The notes beneath the pieces were generated by a model that searched no databases, had not been told where the DNA came from, and saw only the letters and a program-made list of their open reading frames with translations. Source: Bodo saltans (lineage: Eukaryota; Euglenozoa; Kinetoplastea; Eubodonida; Bodonidae). Taken from it: a DNA stretch of 44,384 nt. Numbering within the stretch: the first letter of the stretch is position 1; each line of letters opens with the position of its first letter. Made by a program: the position numbers and the translations under genes. This document shows positions 34,777 to 42,184 of this stretch, piece by piece. Location: NCBI GenBank assembly GCA_001460835.1, contig CYKH01000770.1, forward strand, positions 21,486 to 65,869, given 5' to 3'.

Positions 34777-36471
34777 ATGTCGACAAAGCTTTTAGTGCTT
34801 CTTGCGCTAGTTCTGGTCTGTGCTCTGGGCCACAAGGATTACGAACGCGATGAGGACTTGCCGCATCGGTGGAGAGATACCGATTACCAAAACAACCGAA
34901 TTGCAAACGAGCAACACGAAATGAACGAAATCGCCCACAGCTTCCGCCGTGTTCTGCGCGAAGGCAAGAGCACCGGCTGCAAGGACTGTGAGCTTGCTGC
35001 GCAAATCTTTTTCGAGATTGGGCAGAACAAGGCCGCTCTGAACGACACCACCGGTGCGCTGCTACGTGATGCTTGCGTGGATATGTTCCGCAATAGCACA
35101 TTCGATTTGGACATTTGCTTCGATGTGGTGGGGACGCTGGTGGTCTTAGTGAACAAAGGACTCGTTCTCCTGAACGGCTGGCAAGTGGACTTCAAGGAAG
35201 TGGTGTGCGCCGACTTTTTATTTTACTGCGTCAAGCCATGCTGCTTGTTGCCATACGCCCCTGAGCAAGTGCGCCTGAGTTACCGGGATAGCAATCCTGT
35301 TGGCAATTCTACCGCGATGAGCGTCGGCTGGGTCACCCTGAAGCAGACGCCCGATGCCGTGGTGGAGTGGTGGACGCCGTCAACCCCCAAAAGCACCAAC
35401 AACGCTTCGTGGAACACGTACAACCACGGCGGCTGGATTGGCATCATTCACAACGCCACCATGTCATCGTTGACGGCAGACACGTTGTACACGTACCGCG
35501 TTGGCTCAGATGCCCTCGGCTGGTCACAGGAGTTCACGTTCAAAACACTTCCGCTCAATATTGGAACAGCGGAACGCCCTCTTCGTGTGATTGGTATCGC
35601 GGACATGGGCTGGGCGGAGGCAGCACAACCAACGATTGCCGCCATCCAGGCGATGGTGAACAATGGCACCGTGGATTTCGTCATCCACCCTGGAGATATC
35701 GGCTACGCAGACGGCAATGAGGCCTGGTGGGACGTGTTCGGTCGTGAAATGGAGCCGATTACGTCGCGCATTCCGTACATGACGGTGATTGGGAATCATG
35801 AGAGTATCTGGTGGAACGGGACAGGTTACAAGGAGCGGTGGTTCCGTCCTGATGCCAACATGGGTGCGCCGTCGGACTCTACATTCTATCAACTGAACGT
35901 TGGCCCCGTCACATTCATGATGCTCGATAGTGAGACCGCGTGGAACACTGCAGACTATGGCCAGGCTCAGCTTAACTGGATGCAACTTGCATTCAACGAT
36001 GCCCGAAGCAATGGGCAATTGATCTTCGCGGCCCACCACCGCCCCTTCTACTGCAGCTCGAACGCTATTGTTGACTGCACCACCCTCGCTGTCAACTTAC
36101 GCAGCCAAGCTGAGGCGTTGTACAAGGCCACTGGTGTGTCGACGGTGATGTGCGGCCATGTGCATAACTACGAGCGTACCTTCCCTGTCTATGACAACAT
36201 CACGGACGTGAACTCAACGTACTCCAACGTCGCCGATCCGTATTACATTGTGAATGGTGCCGCGGGCAATCGTGAGGGCACATCCAACTTCTACACGACA
36301 TCGAATTTGTGGTCTGCTGTGCGGCTAGAGAACATTGGGTACACTGTCCTGGAGTTCGTCCGTCAAGGTGGTGAGGACACCTTTAACATGAGGTTTATCG
36401 ATTCTGCCTCTGGGCAATTGTTGGATCAGGTGATTCTTACCAAGAATGTCACCACTAGCCAACGTCATTAA
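34777..36471 (+). CDS. Secreted/lysosomal purple acid phosphatase fused to a saposin-B domain
   Basis: 564 residues. The ATG at 34777 begins a clear signal peptide (STKLLVLLALVLVCALG); a frame open 49 codons upstream is UTR. Residues 68-151 form a saposin-B-like domain with cysteines at 68, 71, 100, 114, 144 and 151, spaced as in saposins; C155 and C156 follow. A fibronectin-like purple acid phosphatase N-domain begins around PEQVRLSY. The metallophosphatase core has all seven metal ligands: D276 (DMG), D307 and Y310 (GDIGY), N340 (GNHE), H421 (HHRP), H461 and H463 (GHVH). Several NxS/T glycosylation sites are present. Purple acid phosphatases hydrolyse phosphomonoesters at a Fe-metal centre in acidic compartments or outside the cell. 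The saposin part would bind lipids or membranes, suggesting a phospholipid- or sphingolipid-phosphate substrate; that is inference. Confidence 0.93.
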   Translation: MSTKLLVLLALVLVCALGHKDYERDEDLPHRWRDTDYQNNRIANEQHEMNEIAHSFRRVLREGKSTGCKDCELAAQIFFEIGQNKAALNDTTGALLRDACVDMFRNSTFDLDICFDVVGTLVVLVNKGLVLLNGWQVDFKEVVCADFLFYCVKPCCLLPYAPEQVRLSYRDSNPVGNSTAMSVGWVTLKQTPDAVVEWWTPSTPKSTNNASWNTYNHGGWIGIIHNATMSSLTADTLYTYRVGSDALGWSQEFTFKTLPLNIGTAERPLRVIGIADMGWAEAAQPTIAAIQAMVNNGTVDFVIHPGDIGYADGNEAWWDVFGREMEPITSRIPYMTVIGNHESIWWNGTGYKERWFRPDANMGAPSDSTFYQLNVGPVTFMMLDSETAWNTADYGQAQLNWMQLAFNDARSNGQLIFAAHHRPFYCSSNAIVDCTTLAVNLRSQAEALYKATGVSTVMCGHVHNYERTFPVYDNITDVNSTYSNVADPYYIVNGAAGNREGTSNFYTTSNLWSAVRLENIGYTVLEFVRQGGEDTFNMRFIDSASGQLLDQVILTKNVTTSQRH

Positions 36472-36782
36472 TAACATTCAAGTTGCAAAAAGTGAGTGCA
36501 CAATCAAAAGGGCAGTGTCACACGTCGTTGAGAGATGGCAGTTACGACGAAGAGAGTTTCGTCTTCCTTTCCTTGACAACGGTTGTTGTGCGTTTCTTTT
36601 TTTGTTTACCCCCTCCCTACTTTCTCAAACGTTACATGTTATGTGAATGTGATTCCCTACGTTCAAGCGTCTACAGCGTGGAAATAATGCTCCATTTGCA
36701 TGTGTCGCAGAAATATTTCAATGTCTCTCTTTATATTTTTTTATTGAAGTTGATAGAGTAGAGCGGGCTTGTTGAACAAACG
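36472..36782 (+). other. Intergenic region
   Basis: UTR-like, T-rich blocks near 36590-36630 and 36720-36745. No gene seen. Confidence 0.55.
36722..36749 (+). promoter_or_regulatory. Putative trans-splice acceptor for the gene at 36783
   Basis: TCTCTCTTTATATTTTTTTA tract, AG at 36748-36749, 33 bases before the ATG. Confidence 0.55.
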
Positions 36783-39275
36783 ATGCGTCGTGGCGTTGAA
36801 GCAACTTCCCTCGTCACGAATCGTGATGAGGTTCTCATAGAGGAGGGGGATAGTGATGCTGAGGGTGTTGAGATCGACTTAGATATGACCCCTGCCAAAA
36901 GGGCCGGCACTCAGTCTCCCAACCGCAGTAATGCATCGCCGCCTCACTCAGCGATCAAACTGCAACGGAATGCTGCAGGAGATCTTGTCTCGCCCCGAGG
37001 TGGTCGTCCATGGTTGAAGACCACCCAAAGTGTGGGCTCAAAGGCAAGAGGAAAGGCGTCAGAGGCGCCTCCCCGCAAGGAACGCCACTTTGCTATGATA
37101 GAGGCCGACGAAGAGCGATTAGAACGCGCCCTTACGAAAAACGCTGGTATCGCTGCCGGAGAACGCATGTACTATTTGGCCATGAAGCGGCGACAGCGGA
37201 GCGTGTCCCAGCAGCAGGCTGCGACAGATAAATCACCAAAAGTGGATAAGGAATGCACGTTTCACCCAGCATTGAGCAGTGGCACGGTGAGATTGATCGA
37301 CGACACTGGTGGCTATCGACCGCCGTGTGAGCGTTTCGACGCTCAAGAGTTGCGGTTGGCGAAGTCACGACTTATTCAGCAGCACGCAAACATGCAAACT
37401 CTGAGCTCCGATTGCACATTCACGCCAGCAGTCGATTCGGTTTCGCAAGCACTCGTGAAGCGAAGTCGAAGTGCGTCGAGGTCGCGCAGTGAGGAGCGTG
37501 CTGGGCCTCGTTTGTTTGACGAGGGAATGAAGCGTCTGCAACACCAAAAGTTTATGGCAACTCAAATAAAGCTGATGGAGGACGAAGAGCGAGTTGGCGG
37601 CCTGCTACGTCTAGGAAAAGGCGATGCCGATGCCGTGAGCCGCAGACTTCACCAGTGGCAAGTGAAAAAGGATCACGACATCGAGTTGCTGCGCCACGAG
37701 GAGGTGTTGTCGTGGCGACCCCAGCGCTCAAGGTCATGTGACGACCAAGCGTTTTTCACCCGCCTTCACGCCCCGCCAACCGAATCGCCTAGGCCAGCAA
37801 GGGCGGCATCGCCGAGCAAAGTTGCGCCTGGAAGCAAGAAGCGAGGAGGGCATCAAGATGCACATACGGTTGCATCACCAGATAAAGAAATTCGTGTCAG
37901 TGAACGGTCCCGCCAGCTTGCGGGAGAGCTCCAAAAAATTCGGTTCCGCGCACTGTTCGCAAAATACGTTCCCTCAGCATCCCCTGATGGCACTGTCACG
38001 GTGGAACTGGTTCGAGATCAAGTCAAAAAATTATTTCCTCACGATGCTGGCATTGCTGATGCATTGTCTCACTTCAAACTAGGAGAGCAGATTTCACGAA
38101 ATGCATTCGTCGCGGCTTTATGTGCGTACGAGCGACGCTTTGGCCCTCAACGGTGGGGCCGAATGGAGCACCATCGGCTTCAGGAGGAAGACAGTGATGA
38201 TGATGTTCGCCCTAGGAGAGTGACTGGTCGTCCTCAGATTTCGACTCACACTCAAGAGCTCGTGGCACATCGTGGGAGAAACGGAAAACCAATTTTTGAC
38301 CAGCTGCTTGAGCGTGGAAAGGAGTCAGAAAAACGCAAGCAGCAGAGACAGCAAGAAGTTTTGCAAGAGCAAGCGAAAGAGCTGACCTTCTGGCCAAGTA
38401 TTTCAGGCGGGAGGAGTGTCGCAGGCACTTCGCAACGGGCACATGGGCCGACAAAGCAACGCTCGGCTTCGGCTCCGAGGACGCCAACAACGCCCGTTGC
38501 TGCTTCCAATGCGATACGCAGCGGCGTTGCATCGCTGAATGTATCAGTTGAACACCACTCCGATTCAGGAGCACGATCGACGCCATACCGCGCGTTTGGC
38601 TCTGCTGACACCCGCAGGCATGCTCCACGAGACTGGCGAGACAATGCCTCCAAGTGCGATGAAGTCGACGACCTCTTGCGCTCCATCGACGAGCAATTGC
38701 TGACTGGCGGAGCACCACCGGCAGGCCTCACGACAGCGCCGTCAAGATGTGACGCACCCATTTCGCCCTTTCGCGGTGAGGAGGCGTTCAGCCGCTTGGA
38801 CCTCTCCGTCCATGAGTCCCAACTGCACCGCCAAGCCACAGGAGCTCGGCGCTCATCCCCGTCACGCCTCCCAACCTCACCCAGCGTGACGACCCACGGA
38901 AAGATGGACTCCCTTCTCAACACACGAACTCCACTTCGCAAGGTCGACTGGAATCAGTCTCTAGGTGGCCGCAACACTGCTCATAACATTAGTGGTAGTT
39001 CGCTGCGAACCCCACCCTCGACTTCCAAAAGATCTCCTCCCCCTCCCCCAAAGATCGCGTCATTTGCTGCAGATGCGGATGATCTGTTGGATCTCATTTA
39101 CTGTGACGTCTCTATCGAGAAGCGGTACACACACGTACAGCAGCACTGGTCTCCGCTGAAACAGCAACGAGGAGGACGAACAACAGCCACCACCGTGACA
39201 AAACGTCACACTCAGCTTCTCAAGGAGAACCGAGCGATCGTTGTAGAGGGCCGAAGTCGCAAAGCGTTTCGTTGA
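36783..39275 (+). CDS. Hypothetical cytoskeletal/flagellar-like protein with repeated TFxP motifs
   Basis: 830 residues, basic and rich in Arg, Ser and Gln. Three short matching segments recur, KECTFHPAL near 155, DCTFTPAVDS near 215 and ELTFWPSISGG near 535. Each lies at a step from a charged helix to a loop. I know the CTFxP pattern from kinetoplastid cytoskeleton-associated proteins, but no defined domain name goes with it. Residues about 390-455 (LFAKYVPSASPDGTVTVELVRDQ and the following AFVAALCAYERRFG) resemble a degenerate EF-hand pair. Coiled-coil-like charged helices lie near 500-535 (SEKRKQQRQQEVLQEQ). Ser/Pro/Thr-rich segments elsewhere suggest heavy phosphorylation and disorder. 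No membrane segment. Function unknown; cytoskeletal placement is inference. Confidence 0.78.
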   Translation: MRRGVEATSLVTNRDEVLIEEGDSDAEGVEIDLDMTPAKRAGTQSPNRSNASPPHSAIKLQRNAAGDLVSPRGGRPWLKTTQSVGSKARGKASEAPPRKERHFAMIEADEERLERALTKNAGIAAGERMYYLAMKRRQRSVSQQQAATDKSPKVDKECTFHPALSSGTVRLIDDTGGYRPPCERFDAQELRLAKSRLIQQHANMQTLSSDCTFTPAVDSVSQALVKRSRSASRSRSEERAGPRLFDEGMKRLQHQKFMATQIKLMEDEERVGGLLRLGKGDADAVSRRLHQWQVKKDHDIELLRHEEVLSWRPQRSRSCDDQAFFTRLHAPPTESPRPARAASPSKVAPGSKKRGGHQDAHTVASPDKEIRVSERSRQLAGELQKIRFRALFAKYVPSASPDGTVTVELVRDQVKKLFPHDAGIADALSHFKLGEQISRNAFVAALCAYERRFGPQRWGRMEHHRLQEEDSDDDVRPRRVTGRPQISTHTQELVAHRGRNGKPIFDQLLERGKESEKRKQQRQQEVLQEQAKELTFWPSISGGRSVAGTSQRAHGPTKQRSASAPRTPTTPVAASNAIRSGVASLNVSVEHHSDSGARSTPYRAFGSADTRRHAPRDWRDNASKCDEVDDLLRSIDEQLLTGGAPPAGLTTAPSRCDAPISPFRGEEAFSRLDLSVHESQLHRQATGARRSSPSRLPTSPSVTTHGKMDSLLNTRTPLRKVDWNQSLGGRNTAHNISGSSLRTPPSTSKRSPPPPPKIASFAADADDLLDLIYCDVSIEKRYTHVQQHWSPLKQQRGGRTTATTVTKRHTQLLKENRAIVVEGRSRKAFR

Positions 39276-39424
39276 TTTCCTCTCGGCAAACACGACGATT
39301 GCATACACACACAAGACGATTACATTGATTACCTGTGACATTCTTAGACATCAATTTCTGACAGAGATGGAATGCGAGCGGTTTGATGCGCTTTTTCGTG
39401 TTGATTTAGCGAAATTGTCAAAGT

Positions 39425-39444
39425 CCTGTTTTTCTTTTTTTGAG
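39425..39444 (+). promoter_or_regulatory. Putative trans-splice acceptor for SF3B5
   Basis: CTGTTTTTCTTTTTTTGAG, AG at 39443-39444, 20 bases before the ATG at 39465. Confidence 0.6.
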
Positions 39445-39464
39445 AAAGACATTTGTGAAGAAAC

Positions 39465-39770
39465 ATGGGTGATCCTATTGTGTGTCCTGGGCTGAACTAC
39501 TCAGCTGACATCGAGGCGGTGCTGCTCAAGCACGAGGGAACTCTAGGGCCTGCGTCGACAAAGGATGACTGGCTGACAGCGCAACACCGCGACACCATCG
39601 GTTCTATCATCCAACATCATGATGAGTTATGCTATCATAGCATTCCTGAAAACGTCCACCCCCATCGAATGCGCAGAATGTTGTTGGAGAGATTAGTGGC
39701 CCCTCTGGCGCCGGTGACGAGAAAACGGGATCGGCCGCAGGAAACAAGTGGGCTGGGAAATGCAGAGTGA
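39465..39770 (+). CDS. SF3B5: Splicing factor 3b subunit 5 (SF3b10/Ysf3)
   Basis: 101 residues; the human protein is about 86. The conserved core is clear: an N-terminal helix IEAVLLKHEGTLGP, then DDWLTAQHRDTIGS with W36 and Q40-H41-R42-D43, IIQHHDELCYHSIPEN, and MRRMLLERLVAPLAP. This matches the SF3b10 pattern of W, QHRD, H.DLL.Y..I.EN and the final helix with L.P. The family is a small scaffold subunit of the SF3b complex in U2 snRNP, buried beside SF3B1. In kinetoplastids U2 snRNP acts mainly in spliced-leader trans-splicing. The basic C-terminal tail (RKRDRP) is an extension. The start is the first ATG after an acceptor 20 bases upstream. Confidence 0.88.
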   Translation: MGDPIVCPGLNYSADIEAVLLKHEGTLGPASTKDDWLTAQHRDTIGSIIQHHDELCYHSIPENVHPHRMRRMLLERLVAPLAPVTRKRDRPQETSGLGNAE

Positions 39771-39840
39771 AGAAGCGCATCCATTTCTGTGGTCAGTTGA
39801 TTTGATTGTACTGTTGTTGCGTTGGTTACTGTTCACAACG

Positions 39841-39875
39841 TTTCTGTTCGTTTTTTTTGGTCTTTTTTTCCTGAG
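39841..39875 (+). promoter_or_regulatory. Putative trans-splice acceptor for the SseB-like gene
   Basis: Excellent tract (T8GG then T7CC), AG at 39874-39875, 28 bases before the ATG at 39904. It begins 70 bases after the SF3B5 stop, so the two genes are tightly packed. Confidence 0.65.
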
Positions 39876-39903
39876 TGCAACATATCATTTTAATAAAGCA
39901 ACT

Positions 39904-41283
39904 ATGTTGCGCACACTATCATCTGTGATGGCATCATCGTCTTCCTTGGGGCGCAGCTTTACAGGCCCATCCTCACAGGTGTTATGTGTCTCCAAACGCT
40001 TGATGGGGACAGCACCAAGCAAAGGCATTCGAGAGCAACCCCAAGTCCCTGATCGCCTTAAGGACGCTGTGGCCTACTTCGGCAACAATTCTCAGAGCAA
40101 CGTCATTATGGAAGACACGCCGTACGTCCCTCAAGAAAAGCGTCAAAACTTATTAAAGGAGGCAATGAGTATGCAGCAGAACATGAAGTCCATGACGAAG
40201 ATGGATCGGTTCCGCACCGCTATGTCTGCGGTTCATGAGCTTGGACCGGACGATGAGGGGTGGAGAGACGTCTATTTGTTTGCTCGTACCACTGAGCACT
40301 GCACCGAGTTGGTTCAGATTCCCTCCGACAAATTCCCCCGTGGTGCAAAATTGTGGATTGAGCTGGAGTTTTGCGAAGAGCGTCGCCAGCCGTATTTTTT
40401 GAAGCTGCCTAACGGAATGGTAGTGCTGCCGGTGTTTAGTATGGAAGAGTACCAAGATCATTACTTTTCGCGCCTCGACATATTTGAGCCTGTGTGGTTC
40501 CCTGTCCCTCGTATGGGAACGCGGTACGAGTCTTTTTGCAAAATGCCCTTTCCTGTTTGTGCACTTGGTGCTATCCAGCGACACGCGGCGCTGTCGACAA
40601 TGGCGATTCCCACTTCTCAGTTTGGTGTCCTTGTCAACCCCGGTCAGCGGTCCAGCAAGTTCCTGACCTATCCGGAGCTCATTTATTTAGCGACTCAGAA
40701 GAAGCATTCGTTCGTTGCCAATGAAGGACCCGAGCCGTTTGATCGGAGCTTGAAGCGCGCCTTCGACACCACATCGATGCCGTTGGAGCGTATGTCTCCC
40801 CAACAAGTCATGGAGCACATCAAATCGCGACCCTCCATCCCTCAAGTTGCGCTGCTGGAGCTGCACCTCCTCCTGTTTAGTTTCCAAGAGGTCACAGAGA
40901 TGTATGTGAAGACCGTGAAGAGGCCAGCGTGGAAGAGGCTCATGGGTGGTCCAGAGACCATGACGCAACTTGACGTCATTGTCTCAGACACAGGAAACCA
41001 GCGAGCCTGGAGAGGTGAGCTGCAATCTGTCCTGCAGAACTGGAGTTTCTTAAAAGAGTTCCAAACAGATGTTCACATTGAACTTCTGAACAAACGCCCA
41101 CAACCGTTGGACCCCTCCGCGATGAAGTTGTATGATACCCACGCAGATGGAACATTTTATCGACAGCATGCATCGGTCCAGAAGGGTGCTCTGTCGCTGC
41201 GGCAGTCGCTGGACTTTGATGCTCCACTCGTGGACAAGGACGGTAAGACAGTGGATACGGGCCCAAAGCTCCAAGGGCGGTAG
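39904..41283 (+). CDS. Mitochondrially targeted protein with an SseB-like domain
   Basis: 459 residues from the first ATG after a strong acceptor; the longer frame begins with GTG inside the SF3B5 gene and crosses the pyrimidine tract. The first 40 residues are Ser/Arg/Leu-rich with almost no acidic residues (MLRTLSSVMASSSSLGRSF), a typical mitochondrial presequence. Residues about 150-270 resemble the N-terminal domain of bacterial SseB: LPNGMVVLPVFSMEEYQDHYF, then later FGVLVNPGQRSSKFLTYPEL, the last with the NPG turn. A helical C-terminal half contains VALLELHLLLFSFQEV. SseB-type domains are protein-interaction modules of unclear function. I infer a mitochondrial matrix or organellar complex subunit; no enzyme motif is visible. 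Confidence 0.78.
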   Translation: MLRTLSSVMASSSSLGRSFTGPSSQVLCVSKRLMGTAPSKGIREQPQVPDRLKDAVAYFGNNSQSNVIMEDTPYVPQEKRQNLLKEAMSMQQNMKSMTKMDRFRTAMSAVHELGPDDEGWRDVYLFARTTEHCTELVQIPSDKFPRGAKLWIELEFCEERRQPYFLKLPNGMVVLPVFSMEEYQDHYFSRLDIFEPVWFPVPRMGTRYESFCKMPFPVCALGAIQRHAALSTMAIPTSQFGVLVNPGQRSSKFLTYPELIYLATQKKHSFVANEGPEPFDRSLKRAFDTTSMPLERMSPQQVMEHIKSRPSIPQVALLELHLLLFSFQEVTEMYVKTVKRPAWKRLMGGPETMTQLDVIVSDTGNQRAWRGELQSVLQNWSFLKEFQTDVHIELLNKRPQPLDPSAMKLYDTHADGTFYRQHASVQKGALSLRQSLDFDAPLVDKDGKTVDTGPKLQGR

Positions 41284-41373
41284 TAGCGCCTACTCAACTC
41301 CCACTACTGTTGTTGATTATGTTTCTTTGTCTCCTTGCAAGTGCCCGTGCGTGTTGATTTCCAACCGTATTCA

Positions 41374-41403
41374 ACGTTTTTTTTTGTCCTTCATCGTCGC
41401 AAG
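41374..41403 (+). promoter_or_regulatory. Putative trans-splice acceptor for the HDDC2-type gene
   Basis: T9GTCCTTCATCGTCGCAAG, AG at 41402-41403, 22 bases before the ATG at 41426. Confidence 0.6.
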
Positions 41404-41425
41404 GTCAATCAGTGTTTTCGTGTTT

Positions 41426-42019
41426 ATGTCTGGCAACGTTGAAGCGTCCAACACCATTGAGTTCCTGCACACTCTTGGCAAGCTGAAGGACACCCCTCGC
41501 ACGGGTTGGGTGGAGAACAAGATCCCAAACGTCGAGTCCGTCGCTGACCACATGTACCGCATGAGTGTTCTGTGCATGATGTGCCCGGATACGACGTTGG
41601 ATAAGAACAGAATGATTCGCATGGCGTTGTGCCACGATATGGCGGAGTCCATTGTAGGTGACATCAGCCCCGGAATGAAGGTGCCGGCTGAGGTGAAGTT
41701 TGAGCGCGAGAGCACCGCGATGAAGCACATGACGAGCCTAGTCCCCGCACTCGGCGGTGAGGATATGAAGGGCCTCTGGGAGGAGTATGAGGCGCAGGAA
41801 ACGGCAGAGTCTCATTTTGTGAGAGACATGGATTTACTGGAAATGATTGTCCAGGCGCATCACTACGAGGCGAGTGCCGAGAAAGATCTCAGCGGGTTCT
41901 ATAAATCAGGGGACCGCATCAAGCACCCTTGGGCTCGCCAGATCCTTGAGACGCTTAAGGCCACATCACCAGCCAAGCTACGTGCTGAGGCCGCGGCTGC
42001 CGCACCTGCTGTTCAATAA
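41426..42019 (+). CDS. HDDC2: HD-domain 5'-deoxynucleotidase, HDDC2/YfbR family
   Basis: 197 residues, normal for HDDC2. Metal ligands of the HD fold are in place: H42 (VADHMYRM), H70-D71 with E74 (CHDMAES), and D136 in DMDLLEM. LKDTPRTGW near the N-terminus and the VADHMYRMS and MALCHDMAE blocks are the usual family signatures. Members remove the 5' phosphate of deoxynucleoside monophosphates, balancing dNTP pools in the cytosol. It starts at the first ATG after an acceptor; the frame is open upstream through the end of the previous gene in another phase. The C-terminus ends in an Ala-rich tail. Substrate is assigned from family. Confidence 0.93.
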   Translation: MSGNVEASNTIEFLHTLGKLKDTPRTGWVENKIPNVESVADHMYRMSVLCMMCPDTTLDKNRMIRMALCHDMAESIVGDISPGMKVPAEVKFERESTAMKHMTSLVPALGGEDMKGLWEEYEAQETAESHFVRDMDLLEMIVQAHHYEASAEKDLSGFYKSGDRIKHPWARQILETLKATSPAKLRAEAAAAAPAVQ

Positions 42020-42112
42020 TCGACGGCGCATCATTTCTTCTCTTGCTCTTGTTTGCCGCAATCAACGCTATGTGTCGTCACATGATCTAGAAGAAGACAT
42101 TTCTGCTTCACA

Positions 42113-42136
42113 ATATTTTCTTCTTTCGTCATGAAG
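42113..42136 (+). promoter_or_regulatory. Putative trans-splice acceptor for the gene at 42185
   Basis: ATTTTCTTCTTTCGTC tract, first AG at 42135-42136, which lies inside the longest open frame and so excludes the ATG at 42131 from the mRNA. Confidence 0.5.
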
Positions 42137-42184
42137 ATTACGACAAAAACTGTTTTGTCAAGCAACACACACAAAAAGGGAACC

